From Bosea sp. RAC05 (GTDB taxonomy: Bacteria; Pseudomonadota; Alphaproteobacteria; Rhizobiales; Beijerinckiaceae): a stretch of DNA of 64,000 bases. The number at the start of each line of letters is the position of its first letter. Positions within the stretch are counted from its first letter, which is position 1. Below are positions 52,321 to 61,879 of this stretch, one piece after another. The DNA lies in assembly GCF_001713455.1 (NCBI RefSeq), contig NZ_CP016464.1, forward strand, positions 4,078,001 through 4,142,000, given 5' to 3'. A model generated the notes under the pieces. The model ran no database searches. It saw nothing but the letters and a program-made list of their open reading frames with translations, and had not been told where the DNA came from. The translations under genes and the position numbers were made by a program.

Positions 52321-53715
52321 TCACAGCTCGGCGTCGAAGGTGATGCTGCCGAACGAGGCCTGCACGCGCCCGGCCGCCGAGGCCGTCGCCGAAGCACGCG
52401 CCTCGCGGCGCGACAGCACCGTCAAAGCCGGACTTCCGCCCGCGACATTCACCATGCCCGAAACGGCGAAGCTTGCGCTCGGCGTCGCCCGCATTCTGGC
52501 CGGCAGCGTCAGGGTCTGGCCCACCGCGCCGCCCGCGGCCTGATAGGCGTCGAGCGAAAGCGAACTCTCGGGCCGCCAGAAATAGCGGGCGCAGAGCAGC
52601 TCTTCGAGCGTCGCTGGCCGCGCGACCCAGGCGCTGGCGCGACGCCCGACCTCCAGCTTGATCCGGCGCAGCGTCACGGCAGGCCCGGCCGGCGACAGCC
52701 TGACCGAGAGCGCGCCGGTGTCGCCGACGGCCGGCGTCAGCGTCACACTGCGCCGGCCCATCCCCGCGGCAATCGAACCCGAGACGCTGCCGACGGTCAC
52801 CGAGAGCGCCCCACCCGACAGCCCCTCGACCGACAGCGTCAGTGGCTGGCCGGCGAAGGACGAGAGACCCCACAGCGCCGGCTCGACCGGCTGCACGAGC
52901 GCCCCGGCACTGAGGGCGAGGTCATAACCCGCCACGGTGAGCGTCGCCCCGGCCGGGCCCGCCTTCCAGCGGTCGAAGCCATAGATACCCGCAGCCAGCG
53001 CGCCGCCGGCGAAGCCCCGCTGGTTGATCTGGAGATCGCCATTGAGCAGGAGATTGCCGCCGCTCGCCCAGGGCGTCGCCGGCAGCGAGACCTCGCCCGT
53101 CGACCGCTCGACGGTGAGCGCCTCGGTCCAGGCCGCGCCGTCGCCGCTGACTTTGAGATGCAGGTCGTCGTCGCCGGCGAGGCCGATCTCGGCGCGGCCG
53201 GAATAGCCGTCCTGGAACAGCAGGCTCGCCGTCTCGCCAGCGGCCGCCTTGTTGAGCTTGAGCTGGTGCCCGGCGCCGTCATGGTTGAACAGGCTCGCGG
53301 GCGCCTGCACCACGAAGCGCGTCGTGACGTCGGCGGTGCCGTTCACGCCCCAGAGGCTGGCGCCGAGGCTGCTGAGCGGGCTATCGCGCCGCCATTCGCT
53401 GCCGGTCCAGAGATGGTGCTCGCTCTCATCAGTGACCCAGGCCTGCCAGCCGGCGCGCGGCACCAGGAAGGTCCAGCCGCCATCCTCGAACAGCGCGACC
53501 TGGTCGGTGCGGCCGGCGAAGGCGCCCGTCGCGCCGGGCGGGATGATGAACGCCGAAAGCTCGGTCGGCGCCGCCGGCGGCGTGGCCACAGCGCGGCTGT
53601 CGACGGTGAGATGCACCAGCGCGTCGAGCCGCGTCAGGGCGTCGTTATGGGTGACGTGCTTCTGCGCCTGCCCGGCGGCGAGCAGGGGCAGGGAAAGCCG
53701 CGGCGTTGCGGTCAT
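52321..53715 (-). CDS. DUF2793 phage-tail-like protein
   Basis: A 464-residue protein. The N-terminal part (PRLSLPLLAAGQAQKHVTHN, then DALTRLDALVHLTV) and the following segment with GWQAWVTDESEHHLWTG match the DUF2793 domain seen in alphaproteobacterial prophages and gene transfer agents. The C-terminal half, beginning NLLLNGDLQINQRG, resembles receptor-binding fibre modules of phage tails. Ala/Gly/Ser rich. No other phage gene flanks it directly. It may be a prophage remnant or a domesticated surface protein. Confidence 0.8.
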   Translation of the reverse strand: MTATPRLSLPLLAAGQAQKHVTHNDALTRLDALVHLTVDSRAVATPPAAPTELSAFIIPPGATGAFAGRTDQVALFEDGGWTFLVPRAGWQAWVTDESEHHLWTGSEWRRDSPLSSLGASLWGVNGTADVTTRFVVQAPASLFNHDGAGHQLKLNKAAAGETASLLFQDGYSGRAEIGLAGDDDLHLKVSGDGAAWTEALTVERSTGEVSLPATPWASGGNLLLNGDLQINQRGFAGGALAAGIYGFDRWKAGPAGATLTVAGYDLALSAGALVQPVEPALWGLSSFAGQPLTLSVEGLSGGALSVTVGSVSGSIAAGMGRRSVTLTPAVGDTGALSVRLSPAGPAVTLRRIKLEVGRRASAWVARPATLEELLCARYFWRPESSLSLDAYQAAGGAVGQTLTLPARMRATPSASFAVSGMVNVAGGSPALTVLSRREARASATASAAGRVQASFGSITFDAEL

Positions 53716-53827
53716 GGGGCCTCGCGGGGTCGGGCGCCGCCTCGGCGCCGGGGGATGCGACGCCCAGCATCGCTCCCCGCACAGGCGCCGGGGATAAACC
53801 CCCTCGCCTATCCCCGCTGCTGCCCCG

Positions 53828-54574
53828 TCAGAACACCCGCGGCCTCAGGCCCGCATGGAACCAGGAGATCATCGAATAGATGTCGTGGACCGGCCGCCCC
53901 GTCGCCGCCTGCACGGCCGCGGCATAGGGCGGCATGTTCGTGCACTCGAGCACGATCGCGCCCACCTCCGGATGCCGCGCCACCAGATCGAGCGCCGCAT
54001 CGACGACATCCTGCCGCGCCAGATCGACATCCATGTCGTCCTTCTCGGCCTTGATCAGGACGCGGAAGAACTCGCGGCCGCCCTCCGTCCCGGTAACCGG
54101 CGTGTCGAGCGGCACGCCCACCTTCTCCAGATGCGCGGGCGTCAGGCTGCCGGCCGAGACCGTGACGACGCCGACCCGCTGGCCCGGCGGCAGCGTCGCC
54201 TGCACCCAGGGCACCTGCATCAGCGAGGAGGTCGCGACCGGCACGCCGACGGCCGCCGCGAGCTCGCGCTGGAACAGGGAGAGGAAGCCGCAGTTGGTGG
54301 TGATCGCCTCCGCCCCCAACCGCACAAGATCCTGCGCGGCGGCGACGAAGTCCGGCAGCAGCCCGGCGGCCCCCTTGAGCACGACACGGTCAGGGCTAGC
54401 CCCGCCCACCACGCGGTAGAGCACGGGGAAGGGCCAGGTGCCGCCATTGCCCATGTCGCCGAGGATTCGCGGGAAGCGCGCCTCCAGCATCAGGATGCCG
54501 AGCGGCGCGCCATAGATGGCCTTGCCGCCGCGCGCGATGCGCGGCCCCTGCGATGGTCCCGAAGCGATCGTCAT
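53828..54574 (-). CDS. Aspartate/glutamate racemase-family protein
   Basis: A 248-residue protein. The two catalytic cysteines are seen in AITTNCGFLSLF and IVLECTNMPPYA, the paired-Cys layout of the Asp/Glu racemase family. The GVPVATSSLMQVPWVQATLP segment is typical of the AroM/hydantoin-racemase side. It interconverts an amino acid, hydantoin or arylmalonate. Monocistronic by appearance, and divergent from the FNR-type gene. Substrate unknown. Confidence 0.85.
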   Translation of the reverse strand: MTIASGPSQGPRIARGGKAIYGAPLGILMLEARFPRILGDMGNGGTWPFPVLYRVVGGASPDRVVLKGAAGLLPDFVAAAQDLVRLGAEAITTNCGFLSLFQRELAAAVGVPVATSSLMQVPWVQATLPPGQRVGVVTVSAGSLTPAHLEKVGVPLDTPVTGTEGGREFFRVLIKAEKDDMDVDLARQDVVDAALDLVARHPEVGAIVLECTNMPPYAAAVQAATGRPVHDIYSMISWFHAGLRPRVF

Positions 54575-54752
54575 GGCAGTTCCCCGCGTGATGGTGGCGA
54601 CGCAGACCTAGCCCTGCCAAACGTCCGCGCCAAGGCGGCGGCGGCCCGCTCGCTATGTGACCCCGGCATGGCGCGCGAGGGTGACCCTGCGGTGCAACAG
54701 GCGTATGGATGGGCCCGGGCGTCGGAAGCGAGCGCGCCCGCGAGGGCTGAAC

Positions 54753-55472
54753 GTGGATCATCGGCTGGCACAGGGCTGTGGCGTCCCTCTCGGCCGGGAT
54801 TGCCTGAGCTGCGAGACGCGCCCCCACAGCATCTGCGCCGCCCTGCCGGAGGGCGACCTCCTCGACCTGCACGCCCTCTCGACCTCCGTCCGCTTCGGTG
54901 CGCGCGAGATGCTCATGGTCCAGGGCCAGCCTGCGGCGAGCGTCTATAACATCACCTGCGGCTGCGCCCGCCTCTACACCCTGCTGCCGGACGGACGCCG
55001 CCAGATCGTCGGCTTCGCGCTGCCGGGGGATTTCATCGGCCTGTCGCTGGCGCAGACGGCCGGTTTTTCCGCCGACGCGATCGGGCCCGTCGCGGCCTGC
55101 GCCTTTTCCCGCGCCGGATTCTCGCATTTCGTCGACGCCAGACCCGTGCTGCTGCGGCGCCTGCACGAGCAGGCGAGCCATGAACTGTCCCTGGCGCAGG
55201 AACAGCTCATGCTGATTGGCCGCCGCAATGCGCAGGAGCGGATCGTCTGCTTCCTGCTCGGCCTGCAGCAACGCTTCGCCCGCATCGGCCGCCCCTCCGT
55301 CACCGTGCCCCTGCCGATGGGCCGGCAGGACATCGCCGATTGTCTCGGCCTGACGATCGAGACGGTGAGCCGGACACTGACCAGACTGTCGCGCGAGCGC
55401 ATGATCCTGCTCGTGCCGGACGGTGTACGGCTGCTGCACACCGAGCGCCTGGCCGCCATCGCAGCCGGCTGA
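54753..55472 (+). CDS. FNR-type (FnrN-like) oxygen-responsive transcriptional regulator
   Basis: A 239-residue CRP/FNR protein. The N-terminal cluster motif DCLSCETRPHSIC gives C-x2-C-x7-C as in FnrN, and a fourth Cys lies in VAACAFSRAGF, so a 4Fe-4S oxygen sensor is expected. The beta-roll follows (LYTLLPDGRRQIVGFALPGD). The recognition helix has TIETVSRTLTRLSRE with E-x2-S-R, which reads TTGAT half-sites. I prefer GTG 54753, with GAGGG six bases upstream. The FNR box before ccoN at 32553 is a likely target. Confidence 0.9.
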   Translation: MDHRLAQGCGVPLGRDCLSCETRPHSICAALPEGDLLDLHALSTSVRFGAREMLMVQGQPAASVYNITCGCARLYTLLPDGRRQIVGFALPGDFIGLSLAQTAGFSADAIGPVAACAFSRAGFSHFVDARPVLLRRLHEQASHELSLAQEQLMLIGRRNAQERIVCFLLGLQQRFARIGRPSVTVPLPMGRQDIADCLGLTIETVSRTLTRLSRERMILLVPDGVRLLHTERLAAIAAG

Positions 55473-55719
55473 TCGGCGCGCGCCACGCCGCGCCCGCTGT
55501 TCCAGAACGGATCAGAACGGCCCGCGCCCGTCGCCGACAGCGTGCCGCCCCACCCGAAATCCAGCGTCTTCCCGCGATTCCGCCCGCGGAACAGCCCATT
55601 TTGGCGCGTTCCCATGCGGTATGCCGCTTGCGCTTCCACCGCGAAGACCAGCCCGAGAGCGAAGATCTGTGCCGCTGCCGCACAGCTCGCCCGGGCTTCG
55701 GGCGGAGGCGACGAACCGG

Positions 55720-57174
55720 ATGAGCGTCAACGACATCGGCCTGGCCACCTATGCGGCCCGCGAGGGGCGCGCCCGCGCCTGGCGCCACTGGCTCTGGCTG
55801 GTGACCGCCGCGACCGACGCGGCGACCGTCGCCCTGATGGTGGGGCTGGTGTCGCTGGCCTATCACCTGCCGGTCTATGGCGATCCGCGGGCCGACAAAG
55901 TGACTCTTGAACTCGCCCTGATGCTGGCCGCGATCTTCGTCTTCGTGAACGCGACGCGCGGCCGCTACCAGCTGGCCAATTATCTCTCGACCAAGGGACA
56001 GATCACGTCCGCCTTCGCGGTCTGGAACCTGACCATGGTGGCCTTCGTCGCGATCCTGTTCCTGGCCAAGATCGCCGACCACTATTCGCGCGGTGTCGTC
56101 CTCGCCAGCTACCTCGCCGGCATCCCCGTCATCGCGCTCGCCCGCTCGGCGATGGTGCGGACGATCTCGATCGGCAGCAAGACGGGCCGCATCACCACCG
56201 AGCGCGTCTTCCTGATCGGCCGCGAGCCCGACGTCATGTCCTTCGTCTCGCGTCACCAGCCCTGGAACGTCGGTTTCGCCATCGTCGATGTCGCATTCCT
56301 GCGCAGCAACGACGCCCGCCGGATCAACGACCCGGCCGCCGCACTGGCCGCGGATCTGGCGAGCGCGGTGGCGAACTGCCGGAGCAAGCAGCCGGACTCC
56401 GTCTTCATCGCCCTGCCATGGTCGGACCAGGAGACCATCGATGCCTGCATCGACGCCTTCATGAACCTGCCGGTGGCGATCCACTTGACGCCCGAGCGGA
56501 TCATGGACCGCTTCGACCGGCCGCTCATCATGCGCACCGGCAGCCTGACCAGCCTGCGGCTCAACCGGCCGCCACTCTCGGCGCTGGAGATCGCCCTGAA
56601 GCGGGGCTTCGATCTCGTCGCCGCCGCGCTCATCCTGGTGCTGTGCGCGCCGCTGCTCCTCCTCGTGGCCGCCCTGATCCGGCTCGACTCGCCGGGCCCG
56701 GTGCTGTTCCGCCAGCGGCGCTACGGCTTCAATCAGCAGGCCTTCCGGATCTTCAAGTTCAGGACCATGACCACCACCGACGACGGCGCCGTCATCGTCC
56801 AGGCGAAGCGCGACGACCCGCGCGTGACGCGCATCGGCCGGATCCTGCGCCGCTACAACATCGACGAGCTGCCGCAACTCCTCAACGTGCTCGCCGGCCA
56901 CATGTCACTGGTCGGGCCCCGGCCGCATGCGCTGGCCCATGACCGCGCGTTCGAACGCAAGATCGCGCTCTACGCCCGGCGCCACAACGTCAAGCCCGGC
57001 ATCACCGGCTGGGCCCAGGTCCACGGGCTGCGCGGCGAGACCGACACCGACGACAAGATGGCCAAGCGCGTCGCCTATGACCACTGGTACATCGACAACT
57101 GGTCGATCTGGCTCGACATCGCGATCCTGCTCAGGACGGTCCTCAGCCGGAAGGCCTTCATGAACGCGCGGTAA
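55720..57174 (+). CDS. Exopolysaccharide polyprenyl-phosphate glycosyl-1-phosphate transferase
   Basis: A 484-residue WbaP/WcaJ-type transferase. Four or so N-terminal helices (for example AATDAATVALMVGLVSLAYH) and a central CoA-binding-like Rossmann segment precede the C-terminal sugar transferase domain, which starts KRGFDLVAAALILVLCAPLL and has RLDSPGPVLFRQRRYGFNQQ, then FRIFKFRTM and DELPQLLNVLAGHMSLVGPR. It starts polysaccharide assembly by loading a sugar phosphate on undecaprenyl phosphate. ATG 55720 is 11 bases after GGAGG. It lies 247 bases after the FNR-type gene, so an oxygen-linked control is possible but no FNR box is seen. Confidence 0.92.
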   Translation: MSVNDIGLATYAAREGRARAWRHWLWLVTAATDAATVALMVGLVSLAYHLPVYGDPRADKVTLELALMLAAIFVFVNATRGRYQLANYLSTKGQITSAFAVWNLTMVAFVAILFLAKIADHYSRGVVLASYLAGIPVIALARSAMVRTISIGSKTGRITTERVFLIGREPDVMSFVSRHQPWNVGFAIVDVAFLRSNDARRINDPAAALAADLASAVANCRSKQPDSVFIALPWSDQETIDACIDAFMNLPVAIHLTPERIMDRFDRPLIMRTGSLTSLRLNRPPLSALEIALKRGFDLVAAALILVLCAPLLLLVAALIRLDSPGPVLFRQRRYGFNQQAFRIFKFRTMTTTDDGAVIVQAKRDDPRVTRIGRILRRYNIDELPQLLNVLAGHMSLVGPRPHALAHDRAFERKIALYARRHNVKPGITGWAQVHGLRGETDTDDKMAKRVAYDHWYIDNWSIWLDIAILLRTVLSRKAFMNAR

Positions 57175-57183
57175 GGGCTCCGA

Positions 57184-58293
57184 TTAGGAAACAAAAGAGA
57201 CGTTGAGCAGGCGCCAGTCGGTAAGCCTCTCCCCAGCGACCATAACATGGTCATACCATCCGTCACCGTAAGCGACGACCGTGCCCGCCCCGTCGCGGCC
57301 GAGATATACCGCACTCCGACTCGTCGGCGGCGTGCCGGTGTCGGTGACGACCGCGACGCCGTTGCGGGCGACGGAGCGGCCGGTTCCGTCGAAGGCACAG
57401 GCGGCGGCATAGCTGCCGGTGCGCAGATCGGCCCCCGCCGCCGTGGCGAGCTGGGCCGAGCCGTCCATCAGCACCGAGAGCCGGTTCGACTGGGCGCGCA
57501 GCAGCGAAGAGGCGCCGTTGACGCCGACAATGCGGGCCGCGTTGCGCTCCAGCCTCTGGCCGCGCACCACCAGCGTCGCGGCGCTGCGCTGGAGCAGAGC
57601 CTCCAGTACCGGCGAGAACTCGGCGCTCTCGGCGGCCCGGCTCACCGCGGCGCCCGCGGTCGCGATGGAGGGCGAGGCGAAGCTGTTGGCCTCGAGCTGG
57701 GCGAGGCGGACATCGCCACTTATCGTCAGCGTGAGCGTGCCCGCCGCCGGGGTGAAGACGAGCGAGACGCGGCTTGCGGCGCCCGCCCCCGCCAGCGGCC
57801 CCGCGCTCGACGCGCCCGAAAGCGCGATGCTGCCGGTGCCGGTGAAGGAGAGCGCATAGCTCTGCGCGGTCACCGCCACGCTCTGGCTGGCCGGGGCGGC
57901 GCTGTTCAAGAGCAGATTGGCGGAGGCGCCGTTGAGCGCGAGCTGGCGGCGCCCGTTCGTCCAGTCGAAGCGCGGCTGGTCGGCGGCGAGATCGGCCCGC
58001 AGAATCCCTTGCGCATCGAGATAGGAGCGCGCCGGCCCCGAGCTGCAGGTGAAGGCGATCAGCTCGGCAAAGCTCGCCGCGCGCTTGACCCGCAGCGCCG
58101 CCGCGCTCGCCCCGGCGATGCCGGCGAGCGGAACGGTGGTGATCGCATAGCGATCGGCATTGAAATCGGCGATCGCGGCCAGCTCCGCATAGGCCGGCGC
58201 CTCGTACCAGGCGCGCGCGCCCGCGCGGTTCAGGCGGGCGAGATCGAGCGGGTCGCGCCGGCGGCGCGTCAGGGAGACGGGCTGTGCCACCAT
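57184..58293 (-). CDS. Phage-structural-like protein of unknown function
   Basis: A 369-residue protein starting at ATG 58293, two bases after the stop of the 111-residue gene, so translation is coupled. It is Ala/Ser/Gly rich. The NLLLNSAAPASQSVAVTAQS and YALSFTGTGSIALSGASSAG stretches are typical of phage tail-spike or carbohydrate-binding modules. I do not recognise a catalytic motif. With its upstream partner and the DUF2793 protein it suggests tail-derived genes embedded in the polysaccharide region. Confidence 0.72.
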   Translation of the reverse strand: MVAQPVSLTRRRRDPLDLARLNRAGARAWYEAPAYAELAAIADFNADRYAITTVPLAGIAGASAAALRVKRAASFAELIAFTCSSGPARSYLDAQGILRADLAADQPRFDWTNGRRQLALNGASANLLLNSAAPASQSVAVTAQSYALSFTGTGSIALSGASSAGPLAGAGAASRVSLVFTPAAGTLTLTISGDVRLAQLEANSFASPSIATAGAAVSRAAESAEFSPVLEALLQRSAATLVVRGQRLERNAARIVGVNGASSLLRAQSNRLSVLMDGSAQLATAAGADLRTGSYAAACAFDGTGRSVARNGVAVVTDTGTPPTSRSAVYLGRDGAGTVVAYGDGWYDHVMVAGERLTDWRLLNVSFVS

Positions 58294-58295
58294 GG

Positions 58296-58631
58296 TCAGC
58301 CCCAATATTCCAGCGAGCCCTTGCAGGCCGTCGCCGCCCGCAGGCACAGATGCGTCGCCGCCGGCGGCAGGCGCCTCGTTCCGGGATTGAGCACGCTGCC
58401 GGCGCCGTCCGTGGCGGTGGACAGCGGCAGGGTCAGCGCCGTGTCGACGAGCCCCGCCTTGACCCGGACGTCGCCGTCGAAGGAGAGCGCGACGAAGCGC
58501 GCGCCCGCCGGCACGGCGACGCGCAGCAGCGTGTCGGCCGCCAGCACGATGTCGTGCACGGTGTCGGAGAATTGCGGCGCCTGCGCCAGGCGCCCCGCAT
58601 TCAGCGGAAACTCTTCATGGAAGGAAAGCAT
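58296..58631 (-). CDS. Small phage-like hypothetical protein
   Basis: A 111-residue protein starting MLSFHEEFPLNAGRLAQAPQ at ATG 58631, with GAGG nine bases upstream. It has VLAADTLLRVAVPAGARFVA and FDGDVRVKAGL, a beta-rich pattern found in small proteins next to phage tail genes. Its stop is two bases from the start of the next gene. Function not known. Confidence 0.7.
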   Translation of the reverse strand: MLSFHEEFPLNAGRLAQAPQFSDTVHDIVLAADTLLRVAVPAGARFVALSFDGDVRVKAGLVDTALTLPLSTATDGAGSVLNPGTRRLPPAATHLCLRAATACKGSLEYWG

Positions 58632-58750
58632 GGTCTGGCCCCTCGCTGGTTGACGAGGGGCCAGACTAGGCCGGCCCCGGGGGACCGGGGATAAGGAGCC
58701 GGACGGCTGCGGAGGGCTGCTTATCGGAAGCGAAGCAGCACACATGCCCC

Positions 58751-60097
58751 TCAAGCAGCGTCCTGTCTGCCTTTCGATGCGTTGAGTGATGCACCTCGGC
58801 CGACATCCACATAGGTGAAGCCCTTGGCGCGGACCTGCTCGGCCCGATAGACGTTGCGCAGATCGACCAGGACCGGCGCGGCCATAGCGGCCTTGACGCG
58901 GTCGAAATCGAGCGCGCGGAAGATGTTCCACTCGGTCACGATCACCGCGGCATGGGCACCTTCGACGCATTCATAGGCATCGTTGCAGTAGACGACGCCA
59001 CTCGGCAGCATCGCCTTGGCCTGCTCCATCCCCTCCGGGTCGAAGGCGCGGATGGTGGCGCCGCCGTCCTGCAGGGCCGTGACGATCGACAGCGACGGTG
59101 CATCACGCATGTCGTCCGTATTCGGCTTGAAGGTGAGGCCGAGCACGGCGATCGTCTTGCCGCGGACCGAGCCGCCGCAGGCGGCGACGACCTTCTTCGC
59201 CATGGCCCGCTTGCGCAGGTCGTTCACCGAGACGACGGCCTCGACGATCCGCGACGGGGTGCCGTAGTCCTGCGCCGTCTTGATCAGGGCCAGCGTGTCC
59301 TTCGGGAAGCAGGAGCCGCCATAGCCGGGGCCGGCATGCAGGAACTTGCTGCCGATGCGGTTGTCGAGCCCCATGCCGCGGGCGACGTCCTGGACATTCG
59401 CGCCAACCTGCTCGCAGAGATCCGCCATCTCGTTGATGAAGGTGATCTTCGTCGCCAGGAAGGCGTTGGCCGCGTATTTCGTCAGTTCGGCGGTGCGCCG
59501 GCTGGTGTTCAGGATCGGCGCGCTGTTGAGGTAGAGCGGCCGGTAGACATCGGCCATCAGCGCCTGGGCGCGCAGATCGTCCGTGCCGATGACGATACGG
59601 TCCGGCCGCTTGAAATCGTCGATGGCCGCGCCCTCGCGCAGGAACTCCGGATTGGACACGACGGCGAAATCGGCATCGGGACGCAGTTCGCGGATGATCC
59701 GCTCGACCTCGTCGCCGGTCCCCACCGGAACGGTCGATTTGGTGACGATGACGGTATAGCCATTGAGCGACTGGGCGATCTCGCGCGCCGCCGCATAGAC
59801 ATAGGACAGGTCGGCGAAGCCGTCGCCGCGACGCGACGGCGTCCCCACCGCAATGAACACCGCGTCAGCCCTGGCGACCGGCCCCGCCAGATCGGTGGTG
59901 AAGGAGAGCCGGCCCGCCTCCGAGTTGCTGCGCACCAGTTCCGAGAGGCCGGGCTCGAAGATCGGGATTTCGCCCTGCTTCAGCGCCGCGATCTTGCTCT
60001 CGACCTTGTCGACGCAGACGACCTCGTGCCCGAAATCCGCGAAACATGCGCCGGACACCAGCCCGACATAACCTGATCCGACCATGACGATCTTCAT
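58751..60097 (-). CDS. ugd: UDP-glucose 6-dehydrogenase
   Basis: A 448-residue enzyme. The NAD motif KIVMVGSGYVGLVSGACFAD is at the N-terminus. The catalytic Cys is in GPGYGGSCFPKDTLALI, and NPEFLREGAAIDDFKRPDRI is the family signature. It oxidises UDP-glucose to UDP-glucuronate in two NAD-linked steps. The ATG at 60097 has GGGAG six bases upstream; the 17 extra in-frame residues upstream are unconserved. It provides the substrate for the epimerase at 40.7-41.7 kb. Confidence 0.96.
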   Translation of the reverse strand: MKIVMVGSGYVGLVSGACFADFGHEVVCVDKVESKIAALKQGEIPIFEPGLSELVRSNSEAGRLSFTTDLAGPVARADAVFIAVGTPSRRGDGFADLSYVYAAAREIAQSLNGYTVIVTKSTVPVGTGDEVERIIRELRPDADFAVVSNPEFLREGAAIDDFKRPDRIVIGTDDLRAQALMADVYRPLYLNSAPILNTSRRTAELTKYAANAFLATKITFINEMADLCEQVGANVQDVARGMGLDNRIGSKFLHAGPGYGGSCFPKDTLALIKTAQDYGTPSRIVEAVVSVNDLRKRAMAKKVVAACGGSVRGKTIAVLGLTFKPNTDDMRDAPSLSIVTALQDGGATIRAFDPEGMEQAKAMLPSGVVYCNDAYECVEGAHAAVIVTEWNIFRALDFDRVKAAMAAPVLVDLRNVYRAEQVRAKGFTYVDVGRGASLNASKGRQDAA

Positions 60098-60221
60098 CGG
60101 AGTCTCCCTAACGTCGCTCCAAGCCAGTCTTGATTCGGGCGGATGCATCGGTGGTCGCGCCGAAACCCGTCGTCGCGTTACCGATCACGGCCCCCATCAC
60201 GCGGGCGCCGGTGTCACCCGT

Positions 60222-61634
60222 TTACGCTCTTGCGTAGATGTCCTCGATCCGAATGATGTCGTCCTCGCCGGTATAGCTGCCGACCTGGACCTCGATCAGT
60301 TCGAGCTCGATCTTGCCGGGGTTGCACAGCCGATGCGCGCATCCGATCGGAAGATAGATCGACTCGTTCTCGTGAATGTGGCTGACGCTGCCGTCCAGCG
60401 TCACCTCCGCCGTGCCGCGCACCACGACCCAGTGCTCCGAACGGTGGAAATGCTTCTGCAGGCTGAGCTTGGCACCGGGCTTCACATTGATGCGCTTCAC
60501 CTGGAAGCGGGAGCCGATGTCGATCCGCTGGTACCAGCCCCAGGGGCGGTAGATCCGCAGATGTTCGGTCGCCTCGGGGCGGCCTTGCTGCTTCAGCGTC
60601 TCGACCAGCCGCTTCACATGCGGCGCCGCTGATTTGGACGCCACCAGCACCGCGTCGCGCGTCGCGACCACCACCATGTCCGTCAGCCCGATCGTGGTCA
60701 GCAGCATCTCGTCGCTGCGCAGGAGCGAGTTGGTGGTGTCGAGTGCGACCACAGGACCGCGCAGCACGTTGCCGTCGCCATCCTTGTCCATCACCTCATG
60801 GATCGAGTCCCAGGCGCCGATGTCCGACCAGTCGAACCCGGCCGCGATCACCCCCGCATGCTGCGTCTTCTCCATGACGGCATAGTCGATCGAGATCCGC
60901 GGGGCCCGGCCGAAGGCGCGGCCATCGAGGCGGATGAAGTCGAGGTCGGTGGTCGCGCCGTCGAGCGCCTCGCGCGCCGCCGCGATGACATCGGGGGCAA
61001 AGCGGGTCAGCTCCTCGATCATCGTCGGGGCGGCGAAAACGAAGTTGCCGCTGTTCCACAGGAAGCCCTGGTCAAGATAGCCCTGCGCCGTCGCGGCATC
61101 GGGCTTCTCCACGAAGCGCTTCAGCCGCTTTGTCCGGGCGTCGCCGAGAGCCTCGCCCGCCTCGATGTAACCATAGGCCACAGAGGGCGCCGTCGGCACG
61201 ATGCCGAGCGTCACGATCAGCCCGGTCGCGGCGAACTCCGCCGCTGCCAGCGCGTCAGCCCGGAAAGCGGCGGCGTTCTCGACGACATGGTCGGCCGCCA
61301 GCGCGACGGCCACGGCATCGGGCGCGACGCGGCTCGCGAGCAGGGCCCCGACCGCGATGGCGGCAGCGGAATCACGTCGCTCCGGCTCGAGCACGATCTG
61401 CCCCTCGACCCCCACCACCTGCATCTGCTCGGCGACGATGAAGCGGAACTCATGGTTGGTGATCACGATCGGCGGCAGGAAGGGAGCCCCCTTCACGCGC
61501 AGCAGAGTCGCCTGGAACGTCGACAGGTCGTCCTCGAGCAGCGCGATGAACTGCTTGGGCATCGAATCCCGGGACAGGGGCCACAGCCGCGTTCCGGCCC
61601 CGCCTGCCATGATCACAGGAAGGATCAACGTCAT
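60222..61634 (-). CDS. manC: Mannose-1-phosphate guanylyltransferase/mannose-6-phosphate isomerase
   Basis: A 470-residue bifunctional type II enzyme. The pyrophosphorylase motif is VIMAGGAGTRLWPLSRDSMP with KQF following. FVEKPDAATAQGYL is the second active-site loop. The C-terminal cupin isomerase has RPWGWYQRIDIG and KLSLQKHFHRSEHWVVVRGT with its metal histidines. It makes GDP-mannose. The ATG at 61634 is preferred; a TTG at 61670 is in frame. It is 124 bases upstream of ugd on the same strand. Confidence 0.96.
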   Translation of the reverse strand: MTLILPVIMAGGAGTRLWPLSRDSMPKQFIALLEDDLSTFQATLLRVKGAPFLPPIVITNHEFRFIVAEQMQVVGVEGQIVLEPERRDSAAAIAVGALLASRVAPDAVAVALAADHVVENAAAFRADALAAAEFAATGLIVTLGIVPTAPSVAYGYIEAGEALGDARTKRLKRFVEKPDAATAQGYLDQGFLWNSGNFVFAAPTMIEELTRFAPDVIAAAREALDGATTDLDFIRLDGRAFGRAPRISIDYAVMEKTQHAGVIAAGFDWSDIGAWDSIHEVMDKDGDGNVLRGPVVALDTTNSLLRSDEMLLTTIGLTDMVVVATRDAVLVASKSAAPHVKRLVETLKQQGRPEATEHLRIYRPWGWYQRIDIGSRFQVKRINVKPGAKLSLQKHFHRSEHWVVVRGTAEVTLDGSVSHIHENESIYLPIGCAHRLCNPGKIELELIEVQVGSYTGEDDIIRIEDIYARA

Positions 61635-61879
61635 TTCGACACTTTCTCCCGGTTTCTCGCGGGCACGCAAATAAGGCTTGGGAGCCGCACGTTACGGGCA
61701 CGTGCGCGCGTGCCCCACCGGTCCTACATGGCTTGAACGCCCGAATCCATCTCGCGGCATTGCGGAGCTTAAGAATGAGCTAGCCCGCGCAGTTGACCAT
61801 TTGGTGTCGGCCTGTCCTGCGCATTCGCCGTGCCCTCACGTCTTGGCTGCGCGGGCCAGGCGCGGCTTGCCACCCCGCG

